Positions 25,272 through 34,485 of a DNA stretch of 64,000 nt are shown here, one piece after another. Made by a program: the position numbers and the translations under genes. A model generated the notes under the pieces. The model did no database searches, had not been told where the DNA came from, and saw only the letters and a list, made by a program, of their open reading frames with translations. This DNA comes from Pararobbsia silviterrae. Lineage in GTDB: Bacteria; Pseudomonadota; Gammaproteobacteria; Burkholderiales; Burkholderiaceae. The number at the start of each line of letters is the position of its first letter. The first letter of the stretch is position 1. The DNA lies in the NCBI RefSeq assembly GCF_003628125.1, contig NZ_RBZU01000006.1, positions 186,001 to 250,000 of the forward strand, written 5' to 3'.

Positions 25272-26756
25272 ATGAAGCGTTATCTCGCCGAGACGTTGTT
25301 GTTCATCAAGCGGATGCTCGGGGCGCGCAAGGGACGCCCGGCCGCGCTCGTGATTCTGCTGCTTCTGAGTCTGATCAATCTGTGCAGCGAGTGGCCGCGC
25401 GACGTGTGGCGGCCCGCATTCGTCGATGCATTCGAAAAGCTGATTCCCGACTCGTTCGGCGCGCCGCGCGAATTGTTGTTCGATCACTATCAGCGGCGCT
25501 TTCCGCGCATTCCGACGTCGGAGCCCGTCACGATCGTCGAGATCGACGACAAGACGCTCGCCGCGACCGGTCAATGGCCGTGGCCGCGCAACCGGCTTGC
25601 GGCGCTCGTCGATGCGATCGCGGCGATGCAGCCCGTGGCGATCGGTCTCGACATCTATATGCCCGAGCCCGATCAGACCTCGCCCGACAAGGTGGCCGAC
25701 AATCTTCCGCCGGCCGAAGCCGAACTCGCCGCGCGGTTGCGCAAGCTGCCGAGCCATGAAGCGATGCTCGCGAAGTCGCTCGCCGCGGTGCCGACGATTC
25801 TTGGCGCGGCCGCGTACGATCACGCGGCGTTCGCGACGAGCACGGATATGCGCAGCGTCCCTGTACTTGTGCATGGCACGGACCCGCTCGACAAGGTTCA
25901 GCGCTTCGATCACGTGCTCGCGAGCCTGCCCGAGTTGCAGGCCGCGGCGCAAGGACAGGCCATGCTCAACGTCGCGCTCGAACAAGGGACGGTCCGGCGC
26001 GTGCCGATGGTCATGGCGCTCGGCGACAAACTCGTGCCGAGTCTCTCGATCGAAATGCTGCGCGTGGCCACGGGGTCGCCCGTGCTGGACGTCTATGCGG
26101 ATGCCTATGGCGTGCAATCCGTGGGCGTCGCCGACGTACGCGTGCCGACGCAGCCCGACGGCGATTTCTGGCTTCATTTCGCATCGATCCGTACGACGCA
26201 AAACCGCTACGTCTCGGCGCGCGACGTGCTGCAAGGCCATGTATCGCCCGAGCGCATACACAACAAGCTTGTGCTGATCGGGCTTACGGGCTCGGGCTTG
26301 ACCGATATGCGGACCACGGTACTCAATGAACTGGTGCCGGGCATCGAGATTCAGGCGCAGATCATCGAGTCGATTTTCGAGGGTCGTTATCTGCGGCGTC
26401 CCGCGTGGCTCAAATGGGCCGAGTGCGCGTTCACGCTGACATTCGGTTTGTTGATGATCTGGTACGTGCCGCGCGCGGATTCGCATCTTGCGCGCTTCAT
26501 GCGCACGGTGCCCAAGGCGTCGGCCGTCGTCGGCGTGGGTCTGAATCTGCTGATTCTCTGGAGCTGTATGGTGTTGTTCCGCGCATTCGGGTTGCTGGTC
26601 GATGCCGCGTCGATTTTTATTATTCTGTCGGCCGTCATGGGCAGCTTCTTTTCGACGGCGCTCGCAGACGGCGACGCGCGCCATAAGACGGCGCCTGCGC
26701 CGACCGCTTCCGATGATCATGGGCGTATCGGTCGGACGCCGGAGTCGCCGGTCTGA
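25272..26756 (+). CDS. CHASE2-domain membrane sensor protein without output domain
   Basis: A 494-residue inner-membrane protein. A membrane helix at about 23-40 precedes a large periplasmic CHASE2 sensor (about 85-390: VTIVEIDDKTLAATGQWPWPRNRLAALVDAI, ALGLDIYMPEPD-like, NKLVLIGLTGSGLTDMRTTVLNELVPGIEIQAQIIESIFEGRYLRRP). Three C-terminal helices follow (about 400-475). CHASE2 is usually joined to a kinase or cyclase; here the protein ends soon after the last helix with a short charged tail, so any output must come from partners. It is the last gene of the FecR-OmpA-CHASE2 run. Length and missing output domain match stand-alone CHASE2 proteins of this cassette. Confidence 0.88.
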   Translation: MKRYLAETLLFIKRMLGARKGRPAALVILLLLSLINLCSEWPRDVWRPAFVDAFEKLIPDSFGAPRELLFDHYQRRFPRIPTSEPVTIVEIDDKTLAATGQWPWPRNRLAALVDAIAAMQPVAIGLDIYMPEPDQTSPDKVADNLPPAEAELAARLRKLPSHEAMLAKSLAAVPTILGAAAYDHAAFATSTDMRSVPVLVHGTDPLDKVQRFDHVLASLPELQAAAQGQAMLNVALEQGTVRRVPMVMALGDKLVPSLSIEMLRVATGSPVLDVYADAYGVQSVGVADVRVPTQPDGDFWLHFASIRTTQNRYVSARDVLQGHVSPERIHNKLVLIGLTGSGLTDMRTTVLNELVPGIEIQAQIIESIFEGRYLRRPAWLKWAECAFTLTFGLLMIWYVPRADSHLARFMRTVPKASAVVGVGLNLLILWSCMVLFRAFGLLVDAASIFIILSAVMGSFFSTALADGDARHKTAPAPTASDDHGRIGRTPESPV

Positions 26757-26977
26757 CACGCGCCGGCGAACGGATACGCAATGCATAGGCTGGCGCGCGT
26801 GCCGCGCGATCATCGTGTCGCCGCGTTTTTCAATGCGGGCTTCGTGGTTTTTGCTTTACTTCCTTTTTCTGGCCGGTTACTTGTTTTATTTGCTTGCGCT
26901 TATTCGCTTGCAGCCGCGATTGCACGCATGATCGCCCCCGCATTTGCATACACGATTGCATCCGCGCTCCGCTACGC

Positions 26978-28042
26978 ATGTCCGATATCCCGATGAATGC
27001 AACGGCTCGACCTTCCTTGCTTGCGCCCGCGCCGACGAGTCGATCGGCTGGGCATGTCGATGAGCGTCTCACGTGGCTCGACGTCGAGACTCGGGATGCC
27101 GACGATGCCGCCGGCATCCAGCGCGGATGGATGCCGATCGAATACGACCAGATCGATGCGGGCGCGTTTTCGGGGCGGTTCCGGCAACTCGGATTTCAGG
27201 ACATGCTGGTCGCGGCGGAACGGCAGAACCGGACGGTGCTCAAGCAACAGTATTTCCCGTCCGAATACTGTACGGTCAGCTTGATTCGCTCGGTCTCGGG
27301 GCAGGGACGGTGCGGCCTCGACGCGCTGACGCCGGGCAGTATCGGTTATATGCCGGGCGACAAGGACTATGAGGTGCTGTTGCCGCCGAGCGAGATCGTG
27401 TTCTTTCGCATTGAACAGGAGCGCTTGCTGAGCGCGGCCGATACGCTCGGCTATGCATTGCCCGGCGCGGGGCGTCAGATGTTGTTTCTGACCGACCTCG
27501 ATTCGAGCGGCATCGACGACATGGCCGAGACGTTGATGTCGATCCAGCGTTCGGATGCCGCGGCGCCGTTCGCGCAGGTCGATCATGCCTATCTGAACAA
27601 GGTCATGCTCGATCGGATCGTCGGCATGCTCGTCGATTCGACGGCGCGTTCGGCGCGCATGCCGTGGATCAATGCGCATCGTGTGACGCGGTCGGCGCAG
27701 GCGCTGATCGACAGTCAGAGCGACGAACCGGTGACCGTCATGACGTTGTGCGAAGCGCTCGGTGTGAGCCGCACGTTGCTGCAACGCAGTTTTCTGCAGA
27801 TTTACGGCGTGTCGCCGCTCGCGTACTTGCGGGCGCGGCGGCTCAACGGCGCGCGCCGCGCACTGAAGGCCGCACGCGGCACGGATGCGACCGTGGCGGC
27901 GATCGCGATGCATTGGGGCTTTTTCCATTTCGCGCGTTTCTCGCAGGACTATTTCCAGCAGTTCGGTGAATTTCCGTCGGCCACGCTCGGCCGTGGGGTC
28001 CGGCCGAAGCGCGACGTGCGAGCGGAGCCTAAGCGGGGTTGA
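26978..28042 (+). CDS. AraC-family regulator (EutR/cupin-like N-terminus)
   Basis: A regulator of about 354 residues. The N-terminal half (IEYDQIDAGAFSGRFRQLGFQDMLVAAERQNRTVLKQQYFPSEYCTVSLIRS) resembles AraC proteins related to EutR. The C-terminal HTH pair (VTVMTLCEALGVSRTLLQRSFLQIYGVSPLAYLRARRLNGARRAL, then VAAIAMHWGFFHFARFSQDYFQQFGEFPSATLGR) is complete. ATGs at 26978 and 26993 are both possible. Its 3' end overlaps the convergent monooxygenase gene by 14 bp. The target is unknown; the monooxygenase is a plausible one by proximity only. Confidence 0.88.
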   Translation: MSDIPMNATARPSLLAPAPTSRSAGHVDERLTWLDVETRDADDAAGIQRGWMPIEYDQIDAGAFSGRFRQLGFQDMLVAAERQNRTVLKQQYFPSEYCTVSLIRSVSGQGRCGLDALTPGSIGYMPGDKDYEVLLPPSEIVFFRIEQERLLSAADTLGYALPGAGRQMLFLTDLDSSGIDDMAETLMSIQRSDAAAPFAQVDHAYLNKVMLDRIVGMLVDSTARSARMPWINAHRVTRSAQALIDSQSDEPVTVMTLCEALGVSRTLLQRSFLQIYGVSPLAYLRARRLNGARRALKAARGTDATVAAIAMHWGFFHFARFSQDYFQQFGEFPSATLGRGVRPKRDVRAEPKRG

Positions 28043-28706
28043 GGCGCGCCGGGGCGAAATACTGCGGCGCCTCGCGACGATCGAACATGCCGTATTCGCG
28101 GATGATCCGGATGCGACGCGTGCGTCTGTCATCGGACGCCGTCGCGCGGCGCTCGTCGGCGTCGGCCGCCGCCTGGTCGCGCCACGTCGCGACGGCGACG
28201 ATATCGCCCGGCGACTGCAAGGCATCGAAGACGTCCCATGCGACGAGGCCCGCCGCTTGCGTATCGAGCCCCAGCGATTGCGCGACCGTGTCGGTCCCGA
28301 CCTCATGGACCCATTCGGGCACGCGATGCCCTTCGATCAACGTCACTGCCGTTCCCGCGCCCGTCTCGGTGACGTCAAGTCGTTGTTCGAGCAGCGCGTG
28401 TCCGGTGGGCACATGCGTGTCCGCGACGACCTGGCCGATACGCAGTCGATAGTCCGCGAATACGCGGTCACGCGCGGCTTGTTGAATCTTGTGATGTTGG
28501 GGTGTCGTGCGCCAGCGGATCAGCGACTTCTCGTCACGCCATGTCGACAACGACAAGAGCCATCCGTTGCGAGTCAGACTCGCGTAGCGCGCGTTGTCGA
28601 CAAAGCCGTCGATCTTTTCCAGTTCGGTTCTCAGCATCTTCGCCATGCCGAGATACGTGTCGAACTGTTCGGGAATCGGGTTCACTTCAAGCATGGCCGA
28701 GAACAT
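28029..28706 (-). CDS. Antibiotic biosynthesis monooxygenase (ABM) family protein
   Basis: A 225-residue cytoplasmic protein. The first half is a clear ABM ferredoxin-like domain (EVNPIPEQFDTYLGMAKMLRTELEKIDGFVDNARYASLTRNGWLLSLSTWRDEKSLIRWRTTPQHHKIQQAARDRVFADYRLRIGQVV). The second half (EGHRVPEWVHEVGTDTVAQSL...IVAVATWRDQAAADA) looks like a degenerate second copy. Such proteins act as cofactor-free oxygenases or as quinone/heme-handling proteins. Its promoter must lie in the AT-rich 28707-29313 region, which contains a near-perfect 20-bp palindrome. Exact reaction unknown. Confidence 0.85.
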   Translation of the reverse strand: MFSAMLEVNPIPEQFDTYLGMAKMLRTELEKIDGFVDNARYASLTRNGWLLSLSTWRDEKSLIRWRTTPQHHKIQQAARDRVFADYRLRIGQVVADTHVPTGHALLEQRLDVTETGAGTAVTLIEGHRVPEWVHEVGTDTVAQSLGLDTQAAGLVAWDVFDALQSPGDIVAVATWRDQAAADADERRATASDDRRTRRIRIIREYGMFDRREAPQYFAPARLNPA

Positions 28707-29313
28707 GACAGCCTCCTTCGTTTCGATTAGGGATGCGATGTAGTCCCGCGATCGAATGTACGGTGCACATCGCTGTCTTCATTCGCGCATCGCCAACGCG
28801 CTGCGAATGAGTTGATTCTCGGAGCGCGGGTCGATTTATCAAAGCGCAAACAGGCGGCGTATACCGCCAAAAAGCGAACGTTTATTGCCAAGACGGAGGT
28901 GTGGAAATCGATAGGTATCAAAGACCGAAAAAGTGCTTTTTCGGACTGTGAACGGAGATGACGTGGGCATCACGCAGTTGTTGTCATACCAGGCCTTGCC
29001 CGAGCAGACGTAAGCCGATTGGAAGTCGCGATGCCGCACATGCGCCGGCAAGGTGCTCATGCGCTAACGAGTCGTGCCGACGACTTTTCTTTAACGCAGC
29101 TTGCACAACATCAGTACTATTTGCTGACTGTGCGCTCTGCCTCATTCGAAAAACAGTCGGGAATTCGCAACGCCGTCGACGCTGCGTACAGTCAACCTAC
29201 TAAATTCGGATAGACCCTCCGACACGCCGCAGCGTACAGTTTTCTCATTCGTAAGCCGATTTAGGGAGATCGAGTCGTTATTAAAAACGACGCTTGACGA
29301 TTGCACTAACGGT
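28707..29313. other. 607-bp AT-richer region without a convincing gene
   Basis: No open frame here has protein-like composition or a ribosome site. It contains a 9+2+9 palindrome (28925-28944), a 7-bp stem with CATTCGC/GCGAATG arms (28780-28809), and several short AT tracts. It should carry the promoters of the ABM gene (leftward) and the GNAT gene (rightward), and may hide a small RNA. Confidence 0.5.
28925..28944. promoter_or_regulatory. 20-bp palindrome in the ABM/GNAT intergenic region
   Basis: CCGAAAAAGTGCTTTTTCGG has fully complementary 9-bp arms around TG. It lies about 220 bp upstream of the ABM gene. It could be an operator or a short terminator-like hairpin; there is no trailing T-tract. 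Confidence 0.5.
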
Positions 29314-30012
29314 ATGCGCGCGCCACATCGCATCACACGGATATCGGCCGCGCTTCGACGACTGTTGATCAACGAGGGCGTCGTGAATCTCTCCACCTAT
29401 ACGATTCGGCACTACCCGACGCATTTGATCGATGTCTGGTCGATGCGTAACGGGACAAAGATTATTGCGCGTCCGGTTCTGCCGCAAGACGGCCCGATGC
29501 TGAGCGACATGATCGAGCGCGCGTCGCAGGCATCCCGCATCCATCGATTTCATTCACCGATCAACGGGCTGACGCTCGCGCGCCAGCGCGACATGACCGA
29601 AGTCGACTATCAAACGCATCTTGCGCTGGTATTGACGGTCGCCACGTCGGAAGGCAATCGGATTATCGGCGAGGGACGCTATGTCGTCGACGACACGCCG
29701 GATCGGCATTGCGCCACGTTCGCGCTATCGATCGTCGACGACTGGCAGCAACGCGGCCTCGGCACGCGAACGATGACTTTGCTCATGGACGCCGCGCGCG
29801 GTGCCGGCGTGCGCTGGCTGCATGGCGACGTGATGCAGGACAATCTCGCGATGTTGAAGCTCATGCGTCGCGTCGGTTTTTCATGCACGCCCAATCGAAA
29901 CAGAGAGCGGCTGATTGACGCCGAGGCCTTGCTCGATAATGCGGGCGGCCGCGCGATCCAACCGACCCTCAAACGACGCTTTCGCTCGCTACGGCATTTC
30001 GCGCGCGCTTAG
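29314..30012 (+). CDS. GNAT-family N-acetyltransferase
   Basis: A 232-residue acetyltransferase. The domain starts at NGTKIIARPVLPQDGPMLSDMIERASQASRIHRFHSPINGLT, a pattern also seen in the GNAT half of Pat-type protein acetyltransferases. The acetyl-CoA loop is QQRGLGTRTM (about 149-158), followed by WLHGDVMQDNLAMLKLMRRVGF. The first ATG lacks a clear ribosome site; a GTG near 29383 preceded by GAGGG is an alternative start and would drop a basic 23-residue leader. The gene stands alone. Substrate, small molecule or protein lysine, is unknown. Confidence 0.82.
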   Translation: MRAPHRITRISAALRRLLINEGVVNLSTYTIRHYPTHLIDVWSMRNGTKIIARPVLPQDGPMLSDMIERASQASRIHRFHSPINGLTLARQRDMTEVDYQTHLALVLTVATSEGNRIIGEGRYVVDDTPDRHCATFALSIVDDWQQRGLGTRTMTLLMDAARGAGVRWLHGDVMQDNLAMLKLMRRVGFSCTPNRNRERLIDAEALLDNAGGRAIQPTLKRRFRSLRHFARA

Positions 30013-30079
30013 GTTCTAATCCGCATACATATACCGCATTTTCGGTATTTTCATCCGCCCCTCGGACAGACTATCGTTA

Positions 30080-30104
30080 CGCGCGGGGCCGACGTCCCCG
30101 CGCG
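30080..30104. terminator. 9-bp GC stem-loop after the GNAT gene
   Basis: CGCGCGGGG pairs with CCCCGCGCG around a 7-nt loop, 67 bp after the GNAT stop. No T-tract follows. The rest of 30013-30341 shows no gene. Confidence 0.45.
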
Positions 30105-30341
30105 CGTGTTCGATCCGCGCATGGCGAGGCCTCTTGCTCGAGGTCCACGCACCTTCCGGATCGATGTAATGCACGGAAAGGGGGACGTTACCCCCTGCTT
30201 GAGCAGACGCGAGACAATCGCGTCCGCGTCACCGAGCAGGGTTGCGATGCGCGATGTGCCTGCGAAAACGGGCCCGTCGTACGCCCACAAAAGCATCGTG
30301 CAAGACCGCTGCGTTCGGTAAACCAATAAAAACTGGGAACT

Positions 30342-30641
30342 ATGGCGAAGAGGAAATCGACCGTGCCTACGGTTGCACGGTTTTCATGGGGTAGCGACTT
30401 CAATATGCGGGTCGCGCGAGCGGGCGCGCATGTCAGCAGCATCCGCGATAACGCGCTGGCCGTGGCTGAAATGACGTCCGCCATCGATGCGATCGAAGAC
30501 AGTTACGGTCCGGCCGCCAAGGTCTCGTTCGTGCTGCAACTGATCGAACAATTCGAGGCGCGCGGCGCCATGCATCTCGCCGAGGAACTGCACGCGCTGA
30601 TGGCGCCAGGTTCGGCACCGTTGCAGATCGCTGCGCGCTAA
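30342..30641 (+). CDS. Small protein of unknown function
   Basis: A 99-residue, mainly helical soluble protein (MAKRKSTVPTVARFSW...DNALAVAEMTSAIDAIEDSYGPAAKVSFVLQLIEQFEARGAMHLAEELHALMAPG). GGGAA precedes the ATG by 3-4 nt. I do not recognise a family. The balanced amphipathic helices and the absence of arginine-rich shadow composition argue that it is real. It is convergent with the ABC ATPase gene, 17 bp away. Confidence 0.55.
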   Translation: MAKRKSTVPTVARFSWGSDFNMRVARAGAHVSSIRDNALAVAEMTSAIDAIEDSYGPAAKVSFVLQLIEQFEARGAMHLAEELHALMAPGSAPLQIAAR

Positions 30642-30658
30642 GACGGCTTCGCCCCGTC

Positions 30659-31780
30659 TCAGACGCGTCGCATCCCCGCATGAATGACCGGCTGCTCGGC
30701 GATTTCAAGCGCGACGCCGTCCTGATCGAAGACATGCATATGCGTGGGGTCCGCGTCGAACGCGATCGATTGTCCGACGCGAACATCGATCGCGCCGCGT
30801 AACGACGCACGCAGCGCTTCGCCCGATTCGAGCGTACCCGCGACGATCGTTTCAGAGCCGAGAAACTCGCGCGCCGTGACCGTGATGCGCAGCGCGCCGC
30901 CTTCCGCGAGTTCGAGATGTTCGGGTCGGATGCCGAGCGTGCAGCGCAAGTCGCCCGTCGTCGCATCGGCGAGCCGCGGCAGCTGAAGCCGCAACCGCCC
31001 GCCGTCGGCCGACACGGAAAAGCGGTTCTCTCCCGACTGAAGCCCGAGCGCGGACAGCATATTCATCTGCGGCGAGCCCAAAAAACCCGCGACGAATTGA
31101 TTCTTCGGCCTCGCATAGAGCTCGGCCGGCGTCCCCGATTGCTCGATGCGGCCGTTGCGAAGCACGACGATCGTATCGGCCATCGTCATCGCTTCGACCT
31201 GATCATGCGTGACATAGATCATCGTCGACCCGAGCCGCCGATGGAGCGCGACGATTTCGCCGCGCATCTTCACGCGCAACTCGGCATCGAGATTCGACAG
31301 CGGTTCGTCGAACAAAAAGGCTTTCGGCTCCTTGACGATCGCGCGGCCGATCGCGACGCGCTGGCTTTGTCCGCCCGACAACTGCGCGGGCTTGCGATCG
31401 AGCAGATGCGCGATCTGCAGAATATCGGCGGCGCGCTCGATGCGCGGCTTGATCTCGGCCTTCGGCGTCTTCTGGCAGACGAGACCGAAACGCAGGTTCT
31501 CGTAAATGCTCATATGCGGGTATAGCGCATACGACTGAAACACCATCGCCATGCCGCGCGCCGACGGCAGCAGATGGTCGCAGCGCGCGCCGTCGATATG
31601 AATCTCGCCCGCGCTGACCTCCTCGAGACCCGCAATCATGCGCAGCAGCGTCGATTTTCCGCATCCCGACGGGCCGACGAATACCGTGAACGACCCTTCG
31701 TCGATCGCGAGGTCGATGTCGTGAATGACGGGCGTGCCGCCGAAGCTTTTGCGTACGCCCTTGAGTTCAAGCCTTGCCAT
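30659..31780 (-). CDS. Sugar ABC importer ATPase (UgpC/MsmK type)
   Basis: A 373-residue ATPase of the CUT1 class. It has Walker A GPSGCGKST (36-44), Q-loop MVFQSYALYPHM, signature LSGGQSQRVAIGRAI, Walker B AFLFDEPLSNLD and switch YVTHDQVEAMTMAD. A C-terminal TOBE/OB regulatory domain follows (about 240-373: LGIRPEHLELAEG). The ATG at 31780 lies within the last codons of the GH116 gene (14-bp overlap), which shows coupling. It energises the importer whose permeases and binding protein are encoded upstream. Confidence 0.93.
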   Translation of the reverse strand: MARLELKGVRKSFGGTPVIHDIDLAIDEGSFTVFVGPSGCGKSTLLRMIAGLEEVSAGEIHIDGARCDHLLPSARGMAMVFQSYALYPHMSIYENLRFGLVCQKTPKAEIKPRIERAADILQIAHLLDRKPAQLSGGQSQRVAIGRAIVKEPKAFLFDEPLSNLDAELRVKMRGEIVALHRRLGSTMIYVTHDQVEAMTMADTIVVLRNGRIEQSGTPAELYARPKNQFVAGFLGSPQMNMLSALGLQSGENRFSVSADGGRLRLQLPRLADATTGDLRCTLGIRPEHLELAEGGALRITVTAREFLGSETIVAGTLESGEALRASLRGAIDVRVGQSIAFDADPTHMHVFDQDGVALEIAEQPVIHAGMRRV

Positions 31781-34442
31781 CGTCGATCTCCGAGACTGTC
31801 GTGACACGACGCGCGGCCCATGCTTCGTCGCGTGCGATGTCGAGCGTGTCGCCGGCACGCAGCGTGCGCAGGCCCCCAAGATCGGCATCCCCGATGCGCG
31901 CGACATGGAGTTCACCGCCGAGCACGCGAATCTCGACGCGATCGTCGCCGATCGAGACCGTGCCCCATCCGACGCCCGCCGACCAAGGAAAGACGCCGCG
32001 CGCATCGCGCGCGGGCGCGAAACCGATCTCATGCGTGCGCGCATCGAACGACAAGCCCGTATACGCATTCAGCAGCGCATAACTCGACAGCGAGCGCGCG
32101 TAATAGCTGCCGCATTCGATATCGTTCCAAGGATTGCGATTCGAACCGTCATGCCGGGCGCGCGCGGCACGCACGATCGTCAGGCCTTCGTCCACGAGGC
32201 CGCGCTGGATCAGATGCGACGCCATCATGTATTCGAGGCCCGTCCAGACTTCCTCGGCATACGGCACGGGTACCGCGGGTTTGTGCGAGCCGGCGGGCCA
32301 TGTCGCAAGCAGCAGCCCCGCCTCGTTTTCATAGGCATAGACGCGGCACGGGTTGAAGTGATCGCGCAATGTCGGGCGGAAATTCTCGCGATAGACGGAT
32401 TCGAGCGCCGTGCGAATGTGATCGGGGTCGAACAGATCGCCGAGACCCGCGAGATCCGCATGCCATTGTCCGAGCAACTGGTCCGTCAGGCAGCCGTCGC
32501 CGATCTGATATTTGATCTCGCCGTATTCGTCGGACCAGTACGCATGCATGAAGTCCTCGGCGAGCACGCCCGCCGCGCGATCGCCGCCGAACGGCTCGAT
32601 CAGCGCGCGGGCATGCAGATCGATCTTCTGCTGGAACCATCGCCCGTTGAACAGCTCGCAATCGACGAACTCGCGTCCGTTGTGCGCCATCTGCGCGAGC
32701 GTGTCGGCGAATGCGTGTTCGTGCATCGCCGCGGCCATCTGCGCGGCGGCCTTCAACGCGGCGAGGTAGAGGCTCGTGAGCCAGGAATTCGGTCCGAACA
32801 GCTCCATGTCGAGCGTATGGTGCTGGCGGCCCCATAGCACGCCCGTACGGCGCGGATCCCACTGGTCCGGATTGTCGGGCGACCAAGCGTAGTCGAGCGC
32901 GCGGCGGATCGCGGGCCATTGCGCGCGCAGCCATGCGTCGTCGCCCGTGTTTTTCCATTCGCGATAGGTCTTGATGATCGCGCCGAAATGACCGTCCGCG
33001 CACGGACCGATCACGTCGAATCCCGAGCCGAGCGGCAAGCGCTGGCGAAACGTGAGACCGCCGTTCGCTTGCTGGTTATAGCGAAACTCGGTTTCGCGCA
33101 GCGACCGTTCGAGCGCGGGAAAGAGCCAGGGCAGCGCCTGCTGATAATTCCAGACATGCGTGCAACTGCCTTCGCACGACCCTTCGTGTTCGTGCTGGCC
33201 TTCCCAGCCCCAGAGGGCACCGTCTTCGAGCCGGATCACGGTGGCCGAGCGCAGCACGCCGAGCGTCGATGACACGGCGTCGATGATCTCGCCGGGCAGC
33301 GACGAGGCGAAGAGCGCATCGCGAAACGCGATCGTGGGCGAAGCGAGCGCATCCCAGCGACGCAGCGCATCGAACCCCGTCGCGAGCGCATTCGCCCATT
33401 GCGTCGCGTAGTAGTTCGTCCAGGTCGGCGGCACGCCCTCGTAGAACGGACTGCCCGGGCCGTGTCGATTGAACCAGTAGATGCTGCCGACCGGATAATT
33501 CCACGCGATCGCGAAACGCACCGTGCGACGCTCGCCGGGCGCGACGCGAATCCGCGCGGCGAGCGTGCCGTGCTCGGGCTGGTTGAACATATTGCGGCTC
33601 GCGCGCGGCGCGTCGTAATGACGCTCGCGCAACGGGCCGGCGCTCGCGAACTCGCGCCAATAGAGACTCAGGCTGTCGAACCATTGGCCGCGAAAGTGAT
33701 AGTCGACGTGCTCGACCTGTTCGGCGTCGGTCACGATCGCGAGATCGCCGCGTTGCTCGGCGGGGCGGTCCGTGTCAGCCGATTCGAAATGCAGCGCACG
33801 CAGCCCCTCGGCGTCGACGAAGCGGTGCACGCCGCTGTCGCAGCCGAGATTGCCGAGCGTGCCGCCGATCGTGTAGTCGATCGGCGCGTGCGTCGTGTTT
33901 TCGACTTCGATCGCAAACATCGCGACGGGCATCGACGTGTTGCGCGCGTCATGCGGGATGAACGGACTCAGCGCGGTCAGCGTCACATGCCCCGGAAAAC
34001 GCGCATCATCGAACGCGATCTCGGCGACCGGAAAGCGGCCGATCATCGTCGCATCGTCGAAATGCGGGACGCCCGCGAGCGTGTCGCGATTCGCGCCGAA
34101 GCCGAAGCCGTCGAATTTGCGCGTGGCGGGCGAGCCGGTCGGATTGCCTTCGTATGGACCGTGGAGCACGCGCGCGTCGAGCAGCGCGCCGTCGCGTTCG
34201 GCCTTGATCGCGAAGTGGCTGTACCCGTTGAACTGATGGATGTCGGGCTTGTTCCGGATGCTCCAGTCGATCAGCCGGCCGCTGCCTGTCAGCGAGACGC
34301 TGCCGGTGCCGATCCCGCCGAGCGGAAAGGCGGCATACGTGCGGCGCGCGCCGCGATAGACGAAACGGTCGTCGACGCGCGCGATGCGATCCGCGGTGCG
34401 CTTCGAGAGTCGATTCGTTTCAGAGTCGGTTGCCATGGCCAT
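31767..34442 (-). CDS. GH116-family glycoside hydrolase (GBA2/beta-glucosidase-like)
   Basis: An 891-residue protein of the GBA2-type family. The N-terminal beta-sandwich domain starts RRTYAAFPLGGIGTGSVSLTGSGRLIDWSIRNKPD. The (alpha/alpha)6 catalytic domain includes WGWEGQ, CTHVWNYQQALPWLFPALERSLRETEF and TDQLLGQWHADLAGLG. In this family the acid Asp lies in an equivalent (S/T)DQxxGQW motif, present here, and WEGQ is the likely nucleophile region. There is no signal peptide, so it would act in the cytoplasm on an imported glycoside such as a beta-glucoside or beta-xyloside. It is embedded between the permease and ATPase genes of a sugar importer, which supports hydrolysis of the imported substrate. 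Confidence 0.88.
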   Translation of the reverse strand: MAMATDSETNRLSKRTADRIARVDDRFVYRGARRTYAAFPLGGIGTGSVSLTGSGRLIDWSIRNKPDIHQFNGYSHFAIKAERDGALLDARVLHGPYEGNPTGSPATRKFDGFGFGANRDTLAGVPHFDDATMIGRFPVAEIAFDDARFPGHVTLTALSPFIPHDARNTSMPVAMFAIEVENTTHAPIDYTIGGTLGNLGCDSGVHRFVDAEGLRALHFESADTDRPAEQRGDLAIVTDAEQVEHVDYHFRGQWFDSLSLYWREFASAGPLRERHYDAPRASRNMFNQPEHGTLAARIRVAPGERRTVRFAIAWNYPVGSIYWFNRHGPGSPFYEGVPPTWTNYYATQWANALATGFDALRRWDALASPTIAFRDALFASSLPGEIIDAVSSTLGVLRSATVIRLEDGALWGWEGQHEHEGSCEGSCTHVWNYQQALPWLFPALERSLRETEFRYNQQANGGLTFRQRLPLGSGFDVIGPCADGHFGAIIKTYREWKNTGDDAWLRAQWPAIRRALDYAWSPDNPDQWDPRRTGVLWGRQHHTLDMELFGPNSWLTSLYLAALKAAAQMAAAMHEHAFADTLAQMAHNGREFVDCELFNGRWFQQKIDLHARALIEPFGGDRAAGVLAEDFMHAYWSDEYGEIKYQIGDGCLTDQLLGQWHADLAGLGDLFDPDHIRTALESVYRENFRPTLRDHFNPCRVYAYENEAGLLLATWPAGSHKPAVPVPYAEEVWTGLEYMMASHLIQRGLVDEGLTIVRAARARHDGSNRNPWNDIECGSYYARSLSSYALLNAYTGLSFDARTHEIGFAPARDARGVFPWSAGVGWGTVSIGDDRVEIRVLGGELHVARIGDADLGGLRTLRAGDTLDIARDEAWAARRVTTVSEIDDGKA

Positions 34443-34485
34443 GCATCCTCGTTCGGGGACGTCAACATATGTGCGCGTCGTGCGC

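Noticed and set aside
29019-29213. 64-codon rightward open frame in the AT-rich gap
   Set aside because: No ribosome site and no protein-like pattern.
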